A DNA stretch of 64,000 bases, taken from assembly GCA_039714535.1 (NCBI GenBank), contig JBDLJC010000003.1, forward strand, positions 1-64,000, in the 5' to 3' direction. This stretch comes from JAGXFP01 sp039714535. GTDB taxonomy: Bacteria > Desulfobacterota > Desulfobulbia > Desulfobulbales > JAGXFP01. The notes under the pieces are model-generated. The model saw nothing but the letters and a program-made list of their open reading frames with translations, had not been told where the DNA came from and did no database searches. Every line of letters starts with the position of its first letter. The first letter of the stretch is position 1. The position numbers were made by a program, and so were the translations under genes. Below are positions 25,576 through 34,363 of this stretch, in pieces.

Positions 25576-26520
25576 TTATTTTGTTTTCAGTCTCCGCATG
25601 AGTTCTCGGTAGGCATAGCCTGGAAAATCGAAACCAAAACGCATCAAACAAGTCACCGGGATACCTTTTGAAAAACCGATATAACAGGCTTTAGTTATAT
25701 AGCGGCCACCTAGTTTAAATCTTCGCTGCAAAAACAATCCAAAAGCTTTTTTAACGCAATTTTGACAAACAAATTTCGATCTGTTTTTTAAAGAGAAATA
25801 CTTTCTGACTACTTTTCGCGTCATGGGCTGCATAAACCCGTTGGTTCTATGCAATTGAGTTTCATGAACTCTATATAAAAAAGCATATCTATCTAAAAAC
25901 TCATATTCTCTTTCTGCCATAAGCGCTTGGAATATACGAATATTTAACGACCAATCATCAGATCCTGTTTCCTCATCAAAACCCCCAAGATTCAATAAAA
26001 AATCACGCTTTATTAACATGGCTTGAATATAAAAACCAGGAGCGGTACTTAAAAGATGATCCCGAGTAGAGGCTATGCCGCGCTTCAGGTAAGGCTTAAT
26101 AAGCTTGTGGGCATCGCCAAATATTCTTCCATCTGACTGAAAACGCCCATTGGAATAGAGCACTTTTAGCATTGGTTCTAACTCAAACCATCGCACCTCC
26201 TGATTCAACCGTTCAGGTAACATCATATCGTCTGATGCCAGGAAGCCAATAATTTGGCCCGTGGAATGTTTCAAAGCCCGGTTAAGGGCTCGGCAAATTC
26301 CTGCATTTTCTTGCTCAACAACAATCATTACAATCGGGGATATCACCGCCAATCTAGAGATAATCTCACGAGAATTATCTATAGACCCATCATCCACTAT
26401 TACAAGTTCTAAATTTGAATAATCTTGCTCCCACACACTACGTATAGTTTCTTCAATAAAAGCTGCATGGTTATAACAAGGGATCAAAATGCTTACTTTT
26501 GGATGGTTGTCAGCTTGCAT
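25576..26520 (-). CDS. Glycosyltransferase family 2
   Basis: A 314-aa GT-A inverting transferase: KVSILIPCYNHAAFIEETI at the N-terminus, VIVDDGSIDNS (~38-48) and the DxD-like 'FLASDDMML' (~92-100). It would transfer an unknown sugar on the cytoplasmic face. The ATG at 26520 lies inside the 3' end of the small chimeric frame (26510-26737), an 11-base overlap. The C-terminal ~90 residues contain Cys and Arg clusters not typical of the catalytic domain. Confidence 0.8.
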   Translation of the reverse strand: MQADNHPKVSILIPCYNHAAFIEETIRSVWEQDYSNLELVIVDDGSIDNSREIISRLAVISPIVMIVVEQENAGICRALNRALKHSTGQIIGFLASDDMMLPERLNQEVRWFELEPMLKVLYSNGRFQSDGRIFGDAHKLIKPYLKRGIASTRDHLLSTAPGFYIQAMLIKRDFLLNLGGFDEETGSDDWSLNIRIFQALMAEREYEFLDRYAFLYRVHETQLHRTNGFMQPMTRKVVRKYFSLKNRSKFVCQNCVKKAFGLFLQRRFKLGGRYITKACYIGFSKGIPVTCLMRFGFDFPGYAYRELMRRLKTK

Positions 26521-26737
26521 TAGACATCTCCATCCGCCGCAATTTATTTTTCACTAGACACCCCATTCCGCAATATTTTATCGCATAGGCTATGGGTACC
26601 CCATTTAAAGAGAGATCTATAGCCGGCGCAGTTGACGAGCTAAATAGTCCGATATCACAATCGAAACCCATTTTTTCAAATGAACGGTACAGGTATTCTT
26701 GAACGCCTCTTGTATCATTTACCAATAATATTTTCAT
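26510..26737 (-). pseudogene. Chimeric fragment: glycosyltransferase N-terminus joined to a Wzx-like tail
   Basis: The 75-codon frame starts like a GT-B glycosyltransferase ('MKILLVNDTRGVQEYLYRSF'), but after ~40 residues it turns into a sequence that matches the very end of the Wzx protein 700 bp away: GVPIAYAIKY...LRRMEM here against GVPIAYAVNY...IRRMEM there. At the DNA level the 15-mer CATCTCCATCCGCCG is shared exactly (26525-26539 and 27245-27259). This looks like a scar of past recombination: the remnants of a glycosyltransferase gene and of another wzx gene fused in frame. It is too short to be a working enzyme. Confidence 0.6.
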
Positions 26738-26746
26738 TTAGCCGCC

Positions 26747-27202
26747 TTACCCCTTCAGCACTGTTACCCGAGACTCAATGAATACATTCTTGCCAATCTT
26801 AACTGGAGCGCATTCATACGCCCCCGCTAATCGTCGTTCGGGATGAAGGTCATGAAAGTCCGAGTCATAAACAGTGAACTCTGTACCTATCAGCGTGTTG
26901 GCTCCGATGCGGATACTGCCGCGCTCGGCAATAGATACTGCATTGTTGTTGATCCATATACCATCTTCAATTCCAATGCTTGCGGCAGCATCGCGTGCTT
27001 CGATATGAATATCGCCGTTCAAATAATAGGGAGATGCAAAAAACCAAGTGCAGTACCATAATGCAACCCTTCCATGCCAGATCATCAGCACGGGCTGGTT
27101 GAATCGGGCCAAGCTCTCGCAATGATGAATATCCGAAAAAAATTGTACTTTCAGATACGCAACTGCTGATACATCTTGATTGGCTGCAACCGTAATCGGC
27201 AT
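26747..27202 (-). pseudogene. Acyltransferase of left-handed beta-helix type, C-terminally truncated
   Basis: A 151-aa hexapeptide-repeat protein (DGIWINNNAVSIAERGSIRIG, TLIGTEFTVYDSDFHD, 'APVKIGKNVFIESRVTVLKG'). It has the acetyl-CoA/acceptor 'DSDFHDLHPERR' loop of colanic-acid/maltose acetyltransferase-like enzymes but stops right after VTVLKG, where intact relatives continue for about 40 residues with two or more hexapeptide turns ('GVTIGxNSVIGAGSVVTK..GNPA'). Ten bases later the chimeric fragment begins. The last coil helps form the CoA site, so the product is probably inactive. I call it a truncated gene; a short functional variant is the alternative. Confidence 0.6.
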
Positions 27203-27226
27203 CGCAAACGATAAAGCAATTATGGC

Positions 27227-28498
27227 TTATGATTGACAATGCACCATCTCCATCCGCCGAATTTCATGCACAACCCAATATGCCACATACAACCAACATA
27301 TTAAATAGTTTACTGCATAGGCAATTGGGACTCCTTGCAAACCCCACCTATTGACAAAAAGCCAACTAAGCAGAACAAACGAAATTGAAAAAATAATTTC
27401 GACACTCAAGAAAGCTTTCACCATTCCTCGACCAATCAAGACATATCCAGTTACCCAAGCACCTATCTTGATCACATCACCTGCCAGTTGCCACGGAAAC
27501 AACTCCCGCATGGGCAAGAAATCTGGGGTGAACAGGGTGTAGATGATGATGTCCCGCAACAGGAAAATCGTTACCGCACCCACGACGACTATAGGCAGGA
27601 CGAAGCGATACACCTTGATAATTTCGATCTTCATTTCATGAGCCGTTCTTATTTCGGCCAAGCGAGGCAGGAAATAAACCGACAGCGTAGTGGTCACCAG
27701 CATTAAATAAATCTCGCTAATCTTCCAACTGGCCTGCCAATAGCCTGCGGCAGTTAACCCCAGATTGGTTACCAGATGATCTCGGATTAACATGAAAGTG
27801 ATAGGCATGGTAAGAGCAGAAGTCAGCCCCATCAAGCCAAACCCCGATAGCTCGCGCAAGGCGGGGCGATTCATCTGACCCCAAAGAAACCTGGCCTTGA
27901 ACCAATCGCGTCGCGCGACTATCGCCGCTGTAGACAGCAGCACGATGGCGGGGTTAATCGTAAAGGCAACCAGCGTACCGTACAGGCCAAAGTTAAAGGC
28001 CAGCAACCCTGTCACCAGCATACTGATCAAACTGCCGATAATGTTAACCGTGACATAAATGCCGACTTCTTTTTTGCCATTGACGATGGCCAGCAATAGG
28101 TTGTTGGCGGCCATAGCAGGCAAGGTGAGTGCCAACCAGACAAAGACACTGGACATGTCCGCCCGATGCAAAAGCCATGGAGCCAGACTATTACCAATAA
28201 CCAGCAGGCTGACAGCCGCAATTAACGATGCGCCCAAAGATAATCGTATCGCAGTTTGCCAGACGGCATGTTGCTTGGCTTCATCATCAAAATGTTGGGC
28301 GGTCGCCTTGGTGACTCCCGTCGCCACCACACCACCGGCAAGGTTGACCACGATTGAAACTGCATTCTGAAACTGCCCGATGATGGCGTATCCGGCTGGG
28401 CCAACATAGACCGCCAATATCTTGTTAAGCACAAGAGCACTCGCAACTTTCACCGCAACGGCGATGCCGTTGAGCAGGCTGGTTTTGACCAAAGTCAT
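27227..28498 (-). CDS. wzx: Wzx-type repeat-unit flippase
   Basis: A 423-aa polytopic protein with about 12 membrane helices of the MOP/Wzx family. The N-terminus 'LLNGIAVAVKVASALVLNKILAVYVGPAGYAIIGQFQN' is typical of WzxE-like O-antigen translocases. It moves undecaprenyl-diphosphate-linked repeat units across the inner membrane. Its start overlaps the aminotransferase stop by 4 bases (ATGA). Its last ~35 codons have a diverged second copy at 26520-26640. Confidence 0.85.
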   Translation of the reverse strand: MTLVKTSLLNGIAVAVKVASALVLNKILAVYVGPAGYAIIGQFQNAVSIVVNLAGGVVATGVTKATAQHFDDEAKQHAVWQTAIRLSLGASLIAAVSLLVIGNSLAPWLLHRADMSSVFVWLALTLPAMAANNLLLAIVNGKKEVGIYVTVNIIGSLISMLVTGLLAFNFGLYGTLVAFTINPAIVLLSTAAIVARRDWFKARFLWGQMNRPALRELSGFGLMGLTSALTMPITFMLIRDHLVTNLGLTAAGYWQASWKISEIYLMLVTTTLSVYFLPRLAEIRTAHEMKIEIIKVYRFVLPIVVVGAVTIFLLRDIIIYTLFTPDFLPMRELFPWQLAGDVIKIGAWVTGYVLIGRGMVKAFLSVEIIFSISFVLLSWLFVNRWGLQGVPIAYAVNYLICWLYVAYWVVHEIRRMEMVHCQS

Positions 28499-29619
28499 TC
28501 AGCTGCTACCGGTGCTTTGCGACTGGCCACTATCACCTGGTTGGTTTGCTCCAGCGTCATGCTCGGGAACATGGGCAGACTCAACACCTCCTCATGAATT
28601 CGCTCGGCGATGGGGAATGCCCCTTTGCCAAACCCAAGGTCGGCATACGCACCCTGTAGATGTGGCGGGATCGGGTAATGAATCAGGGTACCGATATCCG
28701 CTTGGTTGAGGTGCTGCTGGAATTTTTTACGCGCCTTGCTGCGTACGACGAACAGATGCCAAACCGGCTCTGCCCAATCGGGAACGAATGGAAGTATCAA
28801 ACCGATGTTTGATAGGCCAGTCAGATATTGGGCTGCAATGGATCGACGCGCTTCATTCACACTATCCAAGTGTTGCAGTTTGACGCGCAACACCGCCGCT
28901 TGCAGGGTGTCCAGCCGACTATTGAAACCACGGACGTCATTGACATATTTTACCCGCGAACCGTAGTTGCGCAATACACGGATGTGCTCCGCAATTTCCG
29001 GATCATCTGTAGTAATTGCGCCACCATCACCATACGCCCCGAGATTCTTGCCGGGGTAAAAACTCCACGCAACCACATCGCCATGCGCGCCGAGCCGCTT
29101 GCCTTTGTAGTGTGCACCGTGCGCCTGCGCGCCATCTTCTAGCACTTTCAAATCATGCCTGCGCGCAATCGCTAGAATTGGATCCATGTCGGCTGGTTGC
29201 CCATACAGATGCACGGGCAGAATGACTTTGGTGCGCGGGGTAATGGCTGCTTCAATGCGCGCAGGGTCGATGTTGTAGGTCGCGGCATCTGGCTCAACTG
29301 GAATCGGCGTTGCACCGCACTGGCTGACCGCCAGCCAAGTGGCAATATAAGTGTTGCTCGGCACGATCACTTCATCACCTGCACCTACTCCCAGCGCCAA
29401 CAGTGCTAGATGCAAGGCATCCAGACCATTCGCCACTCCCACGCAATGCTTCGCTGCACAATAGGCGGCATATTCTTGTTCGAAGGCATCCACTTCTTCG
29501 CCCAGTATGTACCAGCCCGAGTCAAGCACGCGCTTGATCGCGGCATCAATTTCATCCCTTAATTCTGAGTAGGGGCCTTGTAAATCAAGAAAGGGGACGT
29601 GTTTAATTGTATTGTCCAT
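28495..29619 (-). CDS. fdtB: dTDP-3-amino-3,6-dideoxyhexose transaminase (FdtB/QdtB-like)
   Basis: A 374-aa DegT/DnrJ/EryC1/StrS-family PLP aminotransferase. The PLP lysine is in SFYPGKNLGAYGDGGA, a 'NGLDALHLALLALG' segment lies near residue 64, and 'YPIPPHLQGAYADLGF' near the C-terminus is typical for the FdtB/QdtB/DesV branch. It adds an amino group at C3 of dTDP-3-keto-6-deoxyhexose, made by RmlA and RmlB and isomerised by the FdtA-like protein encoded at 30331-30741. The choice between Fuc3N and Qui3N depends on the isomerase and cannot be told from this gene. Confidence 0.85.
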   Translation of the reverse strand: MDNTIKHVPFLDLQGPYSELRDEIDAAIKRVLDSGWYILGEEVDAFEQEYAAYCAAKHCVGVANGLDALHLALLALGVGAGDEVIVPSNTYIATWLAVSQCGATPIPVEPDAATYNIDPARIEAAITPRTKVILPVHLYGQPADMDPILAIARRHDLKVLEDGAQAHGAHYKGKRLGAHGDVVAWSFYPGKNLGAYGDGGAITTDDPEIAEHIRVLRNYGSRVKYVNDVRGFNSRLDTLQAAVLRVKLQHLDSVNEARRSIAAQYLTGLSNIGLILPFVPDWAEPVWHLFVVRSKARKKFQQHLNQADIGTLIHYPIPPHLQGAYADLGFGKGAFPIAERIHEEVLSLPMFPSMTLEQTNQVIVASRKAPVAAE

Positions 29620-29626
29620 AAAAGTT

Positions 29627-30340
29627 TTAACGGCTCCAGATTACATTCTCACGTACAACGCGGACTGGATTTCCCGCCAGCAAATTAAATGGTTTATATT
29701 CTCTGCCTAATACCAATGATTTTGCCCCAATCACACAACCATCACCAATTTTGGCTCCAGGTAAAATTGAACAATCATGGCCAATCCATACATGGTTACC
29801 AATACTCACCGGCCTAAATCGTTTTGTACCTGACAATTCATGCCAATTTGAATCGGTAATGCAGCAACCCCAAGCGATGATGCAGTCATAGCCAATTTCA
29901 ATGGATTTTTCGGACATTATGCGCGTTTCACATGTGATGCCACTTCCAGTCGAATTTAACCTACCCTTTATGTTTATAACCGCCCCAGCGTCAGCAAGGA
30001 TCAAGGTACCCTGACCTATAACCAATTCGTTTTCAACTTTTAATGTTGCATTTGCGCTAATATTAATCGAAATTGGTGCATTTCCTTGCCCCCACGATTC
30101 AAAAATAATTTTGTCTTCTATCAGAATTTTCCCTGATTTCGCTTTGCTTATAAATACGGGGATAAAACGCCCGTTATAAACAAAACGCAAAGGAAAGCAA
30201 CTACCAGTGGCTACTTTGGTTAACCAAATTGTATAAGGTACAGTAATTAAAGCTCTAGACAATGACCTCACCTGCCTTAGTACTCTTCGCAAAATCGATT
30301 CTTTTTTTACAAAGCGCAGGAGAAAACCTTTTAACGACAT
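29627..30340 (-). CDS. Hexapeptide-repeat acyltransferase
   Basis: A 237-aa left-handed beta-helix protein with a ~60-residue basic N-terminal extension. Hexapeptide turns run through the C-terminal half ('VSIGNHVWIGHDCSILPGAKIGDGCVIGAKSLVLG', then the closing 'FNLLAGNPVRVVRE'). This is the maltose/galactoside-O-acetyltransferase branch. It may O-acetylate the polysaccharide or N-acylate the 3-amino sugar; the better candidate for the latter is the frameshifted gene at 31304-31784. It overlaps the isomerase gene by 10 bases. Confidence 0.75.
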   Translation of the reverse strand: MSLKGFLLRFVKKESILRRVLRQVRSLSRALITVPYTIWLTKVATGSCFPLRFVYNGRFIPVFISKAKSGKILIEDKIIFESWGQGNAPISINISANATLKVENELVIGQGTLILADAGAVINIKGRLNSTGSGITCETRIMSEKSIEIGYDCIIAWGCCITDSNWHELSGTKRFRPVSIGNHVWIGHDCSILPGAKIGDGCVIGAKSLVLGREYKPFNLLAGNPVRVVRENVIWSR

Positions 30341-30741
30341 TTTAGAGCCCTTAAATATTCGCTGTAGTTGCGGTAATAGTCAGATTCTTCATAAATATTT
30401 GAAGCCAAAACCATACAAACCGAGCCAGAAGAAAAGTTATCCAGCTCACGCCACATCATTGGACATACGTAAAGCCCTTGGTACGAACGATTCAAATGGA
30501 ATCGTTTCTTTTCAACACCGTCGTCTAAGATCACATCGAAGCTACCAGACATGGCAATTATTAGCTGATTCAATGCCTTGTGGGCATGGCCACCTCGTTC
30601 AGCACCACCGGGAACATCGTACAAGTAATACACACGGCTGATATCAAAAGGAATATGCCGATTCCCCTCGATAAAAGTCAGATTGCCGCGCGGGTCTGAA
30701 ATTTTTGGCAATTCGATAATTTTGCACTGCTCAATAGACAT
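30331..30741 (-). CDS. fdtA: dTDP-4-keto-6-deoxyglucose 3,4-ketoisomerase (FdtA/QdtA-like)
   Basis: A 136-aa single-domain cupin of the WxcM/FdtA type: 'DPRGNLTFIEGNRHIPFDISRVYYLYDVPGGAERGGHAHK' with the catalytic His pair in RGGHAHK, and 'YVCPMMWRELDNFS' later. It moves the keto group from C4 to C3 of dTDP-4-keto-6-deoxyglucose, which gives the substrate for the FdtB-like transaminase. FdtA and QdtA differ in C4 stereochemistry; I cannot decide from sequence. It has the exact length of the family. Confidence 0.87.
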   Translation of the reverse strand: MSIEQCKIIELPKISDPRGNLTFIEGNRHIPFDISRVYYLYDVPGGAERGGHAHKALNQLIIAMSGSFDVILDDGVEKKRFHLNRSYQGLYVCPMMWRELDNFSSGSVCMVLASNIYEESDYYRNYSEYLRALKCR

Positions 30742-30747
30742 CAGTCA

Positions 30748-31317
30748 TCACCACTCAACGGTTACGATTTCGGGAAGATATTTTTTGTATTTAAGGCGTG
30801 CTGCCAATACTTTTTGGATGCTAATTTGATATAAGTAATCGTTTGTTGTTTCACCCACACGCTCGGCACCAAATCGTTCGTGAAACCGCCACACATTCTC
30901 GTTGCCTCTACGTACGTCGAAATGCGCTGCTCGAAACCCAAGATGATCGATGGCATATGAATAAACCATCAAAGCGGATTCTATTGCGGCCGATCGAGGA
31001 GCGCCATCTTTCAATATCCAACTTCCCCAACAAAAACTATCAGAATGTGCATCGTAGAGCCGGATTGTGCCCAGCGGCACACTATCTTTGGTTTCGATGA
31101 TGAAATAGGCTTGATCAGTTTTTCCAGCGTAGTCAGTAAGCCATGCTACTTGCTGACTGAATTCTGGGGTTGTCTGACTCAAATATCTCGACTTATTGCT
31201 GTCTGTTCTAAGCGAGAGAATAAAGTCAGTATCGGTTACTTCCGCATTACGAAACACAAGAGTCTTTCCCCGTACCCAATGCGCCTTCTGTATCGCCCTG
31301 TTTCTAGGTACGTTCAT
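30748..31317 (-). CDS. GNAT-family N-acetyltransferase
   Basis: A ~189-aa RimJ/RimL-like GNAT: a hydrophobic beta-strand 'QAYFIIETKDSVPLGTIRLYD' (motif A region), 'LMVYSYAIDHLGFRAAHFDVRRGNENVWRFHERFGAERVGE' with the NxxxxRFHERFGAE ending typical of this branch. The ATG at 31317 lies inside the end of the frame-restored upstream acetyltransferase (14-base overlap); the open frame extends to a TTG at 31341. It may acetylate a 4-amino or 3-amino sugar nucleotide in the same locus, or compensate for the frameshifted acyltransferase. Confidence 0.78.
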   Translation of the reverse strand: MNVPRNRAIQKAHWVRGKTLVFRNAEVTDTDFILSLRTDSNKSRYLSQTTPEFSQQVAWLTDYAGKTDQAYFIIETKDSVPLGTIRLYDAHSDSFCWGSWILKDGAPRSAAIESALMVYSYAIDHLGFRAAHFDVRRGNENVWRFHERFGAERVGETTNDYLYQISIQKVLAARLKYKKYLPEIVTVEW

Positions 31318-31784
31318 CGGCAGCTCCCACATACAAGACAATCCGGGCCGGATTTCCTAACACAACAGTCTTGATTGGAAGCGACCTTGTCACGATGGCC
31401 CTCGCGCCAATCATGGCACTTTCGCCGATCGTGATACCGGGTAGGATTACCGCCCCCCCCAATAGATGTGCCAGATTTCACAAATGTCTGAAAAAACTGT
31501 TCGGGATGCACCTTGGAGCGAGGAAACAAGTCGTTGGTGAAAGTGACGTTTGGCCCGATGAAGGCGTTGTCTTCTATACGTACGCCGTCCCAAAGCTGCA
31601 CGCCACTTTTAACAGTAACGTTATCGCCAATCACCACATCATTTTCGATCAATACCTGCGCGCAGATGTTGCAATTGGCACCAATTTCGGCCTTAGCAAA
31701 CACAACGCAAAACTGCCAAATTCGGGTGTCTGAACCGATGTTTTTGCTTTGGACATCGGACAACGGATGAATTTTCATTGTCAT
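31304..31784 (-). pseudogene. dTDP-3-aminosugar N-acyltransferase (FdtC/QdtC/WxcM-N type), frameshifted
   Basis: The gene starts normally at 31784 (AGAGG ribosome site) with a hexapeptide-repeat protein: 'RIWQFCVVFAKAEIGANCNI', 'DNAFIGPNVTFTNDLFPRSK', then SIG. At that point a run of eight G (complement of 31453-31460) shifts the frame; as written it reads off into a non-family tail to 31314. With 7 or 10 G the frame continues as 'AVILPGITIGESAMIGARAI...VLGNPARIV' to a TAG at 31306-31304. Ten G would keep the hexapeptide register (SIGGGAVIL), so a two-base contraction is likely. It is either a sequencing/assembly error or a real, possibly phase-variable, inactivation. The intact enzyme would N-acylate the FdtB-made amino sugar. 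Confidence 0.8.
31453..31460. repeat. C8/G8 homopolymer tract inside acyltransferase gene
   Basis: Eight C on the plus strand. This is the exact site where the acyltransferase reading frame breaks. Tracts of this length slip during replication and are also a common sequencing error point. Confidence 0.9.
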
Positions 31785-31836
31785 TAAAAACCTCTTTTTT
31801 CCCCTACATATCTCGAAAGATTTCGGATTGAAGATA

Positions 31837-31860
31837 AACTATGGGGACACACCCATAGTT
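31837..31860. repeat. Perfect 9-bp hairpin in intergenic gap
   Basis: AACTATGGG (31837-31845) and CCCATAGTT (31852-31860) form a perfect stem with a 6-nt loop, in the 237-bp gap between fcl and the acyltransferase gene. On the minus strand the tail is TTATCTTC, not a clear T-run. It marks the border between two halves of the locus and could be a terminator or a remnant of a repeat element. Confidence 0.45.
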
Positions 31861-32021
31861 CACTAACTCACACCTCAAAAGTTCGGCATGTGTAAGGTTG
31901 TCAATTCTTGCTTTTGCAAAGCACCCCTCTAACAATAGATAGAGGTGGCCAAGTTCACCTTTGCGCAACCGAACGTTAAATTGGGCACAACAGCAACAAC
32001 ATTTAGGGGCAACATAAAATG

Positions 32022-32984
32022 CTACTTAAAGTTAAGTTGCAAGTAATCATCATATGCTTGTTTGATACCGTCCTGGAGATTTATTGACGCTTTCCAACCT
32101 AGTTTGTTTATCCGGTTTACAGCAAGTAGCTTCCGAGGTGTTCCATCCGGTTTCCCTTTATCAAAAAAAAGATCACCCTTATACCCCACTACTTCTTTGA
32201 CTAGTTGTGCTAACTCCTCAATTGTCTGATCTTTGCTACAACCAATGTTAATTAATGGTGGCTTGTGATTTGTGAGAAGTGACAAAAAAACATCGTCTGA
32301 CAGATCCGCTAAGAACACCGTCGCATCAGCCATATCGTCACTATATAGAAATTCACGGCGAGGTTTCCCTGTACCCCAGACTACGACCTGTTTTAACCCT
32401 TGACTCTTGGCTTCGTGCATCTTGCGGATTAGGGCAGGAAGAACATGGGAGTTATCCAAGTCATAACTGTCACCGGGGCCGTAAAGGTTGGTGGGCATAA
32501 CGGCCAAGTACTGGGTCTTATATTGGCGATTATAGGCCCAACACATCTCGATGCCGGCAATCTTCGCTACAGCATAGGGTCGGTTGGTTGGTTCCAAAGG
32601 CCCGGTCAGGAGATACTCTTCCTTCATGGGTTGCGGGCAGTCTCGCGGGTAAATGCAAGATGAACCAAGAAACAGTAATCGTTTGACTCCGGTTTGATAT
32701 GATTCGTGAATGACATTGGTCTGAATGGCCAGGTTCTGGTGGATAAACTCAGCAGGGTAGGTGTTATTGGCAACTATGCCACCAACCTTGGCGGCAGCCA
32801 GAAAGACATATTCCGGCCTCTGGTCCGCAAAAAAAGACCTGACAGCGACCTGGTCGGTAAGATCCAGTTGCGAATGGGTCCGAGTGATTATATTGACATA
32901 CCCCTCTGCCTTAAGGGTGCGCATAATGGCGCTGCCCACCAGGCCCCTATGACCGGCAACGTATATCCTGGAGTCTTTTAGCAT
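32022..32984 (-). CDS. fcl: GDP-L-fucose synthase
   Basis: A ~320-aa SDR: RIYVAGHRGLVGSAI at the N-terminus (the AGHxGxVGSA form is typical of Fcl/WcaG), Ser in FLGSSCIYP, and the Tyr-x3-Lys YAVAK (in PTNRPYAVAKIAG). It converts GDP-4-keto-6-deoxymannose (from Gmd) by C3,5-epimerisation and C4 reduction to GDP-L-fucose. The gene follows gmd by ~11 bp. The ATG at 32984 is preferred over an in-frame TTG at 32993. Confidence 0.9.
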   Translation of the reverse strand: MLKDSRIYVAGHRGLVGSAIMRTLKAEGYVNIITRTHSQLDLTDQVAVRSFFADQRPEYVFLAAAKVGGIVANNTYPAEFIHQNLAIQTNVIHESYQTGVKRLLFLGSSCIYPRDCPQPMKEEYLLTGPLEPTNRPYAVAKIAGIEMCWAYNRQYKTQYLAVMPTNLYGPGDSYDLDNSHVLPALIRKMHEAKSQGLKQVVVWGTGKPRREFLYSDDMADATVFLADLSDDVFLSLLTNHKPPLINIGCSKDQTIEELAQLVKEVVGYKGDLFFDKGKPDGTPRKLLAVNRINKLGWKASINLQDGIKQAYDDYLQLNFK

Positions 32985-32995
32985 CGTAGTCAAGG

Positions 32996-34087
32996 CTACT
33001 CGTGATGATTGAAAACAGCGTAGCCCTTGCGCTTGACAAGCTCATCTCGTTCCGCAGTCTTCAAATCTTCGCGGACCATCTCGGCCACCAGTTCCTGGAA
33101 AGTTATTTTAGTCGTCCAGCCTAGCTTTTCTTTGGCCTTGCTGGCGTCGCCCAAGAGAGTCTCAACCTCGGTCGGCCGGAAATAACGGGGATCAACCTGG
33201 ACGATACAGTTGCCCTTGTTATCATAACCTTTCTCGTCCAGCCCTTCGCCCTTCCAGGAAACAGGCAGCCCTATCTCAATGGCTGCCGCATCGACAAAAT
33301 CCCGGACACTGTATTGCTCCCCACTGGCAATAACAAAATCTTCAGGTTCGTCCTGCTGCAACATCAACCACTGCATCTCGACATAATCTCTGGCATGACC
33401 CCAGTCACGCTTGGCATCCAAATTGCCAAGGAACAGACAATTCTGCAGACCGAGCTTTATTCTCGCCAAGGCCCGGGTAATCTTTCTGGTGACAAAAGTC
33501 TCACCCCGGACCGGTGATTCATGATTGAAAAGGATACCGTTACAGGCATAGATACCGTAAGCCTCACGATAGTTTACCGTTATCCAATAGGCATAAATCT
33601 TGGCCGCGGCATATGGCGAGCGGGGATAGAACGGGGTGGTTTCCTTTTGCGGAGTTTCCTGGACCTTGCCGAAGAGCTCCGAAGTTGAGGCCTGATAGAA
33701 CCTGGTTTTTTTCTCGAGACCCAGGATTTTAATGGCCTCAAGCAAACGTAATGTGCCAAGGGCATCTGAGTTGGCCGTGTATTCAGGTTCCTCGAAAGAA
33801 ACCGCTACATGACTCTGGGCCGCCAGATTATAGATTTCATCCGGCTGTACCGCCTGAATGATCCGGATCAGACTGCTTGAGTCGGTCATATCACCATAAT
33901 GAAGGATAAAATCGCGCTTATTCTCATGGGGATCCTGATAGAGATGATCTATGCGCTCGGTATTAAAAGAAGAGGCTCGGCGTTTCAAACCATGTACCTC
34001 GTAACCTTTCTCCATCAGAAACTCGGCCAGATATGATCCGTCCTGGCCGGTCACCCCGGTGATTAATGCTTTCTTTCTCATACTCAT
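32996..34087 (-). CDS. gmd: GDP-mannose 4,6-dehydratase
   Basis: A 363-aa SDR: ALITGVTGQDGSYLAEFL at the N-terminus (the TGQDGSYL motif is diagnostic of Gmd), Thr/Glu in 'QASTSELFGKVQETPQ' and the Tyr-x3-Lys YAAAK in PRSPYAAAKIYAYW. It makes GDP-4-keto-6-deoxymannose, which Fcl turns into GDP-L-fucose. It is transcribed ahead of fcl. A 276-bp gap separates it from rmlB, so gmd-fcl may have its own promoter. Confidence 0.93.
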   Translation of the reverse strand: MSMRKKALITGVTGQDGSYLAEFLMEKGYEVHGLKRRASSFNTERIDHLYQDPHENKRDFILHYGDMTDSSSLIRIIQAVQPDEIYNLAAQSHVAVSFEEPEYTANSDALGTLRLLEAIKILGLEKKTRFYQASTSELFGKVQETPQKETTPFYPRSPYAAAKIYAYWITVNYREAYGIYACNGILFNHESPVRGETFVTRKITRALARIKLGLQNCLFLGNLDAKRDWGHARDYVEMQWLMLQQDEPEDFVIASGEQYSVRDFVDAAAIEIGLPVSWKGEGLDEKGYDNKGNCIVQVDPRYFRPTEVETLLGDASKAKEKLGWTTKITFQELVAEMVREDLKTAERDELVKRKGYAVFNHHE

Positions 34088-34363
34088 GTCCCGGCAAATT
34101 TTTTATGAATCTGCTTAATGGATTTGACCAAATAAGCCCAATCCGCCAGATGGTTAACCTCTAAGCTTGGCAATATAGCGGTCAATTTACTCAACAACCG
34201 CTGTTATCGTCCCAGCTAAAACATCTATCCGGCCTAAGGGCTAGGGATAATATTGTTTTTCAACAACATACATAAGTTTACAAATAAATATGAGGCCATG
34301 CAAAAAAAATCAGATTACACCTTCCAGCACCTCAACTTTTTCACCGAGATGAGTAAATCACCT

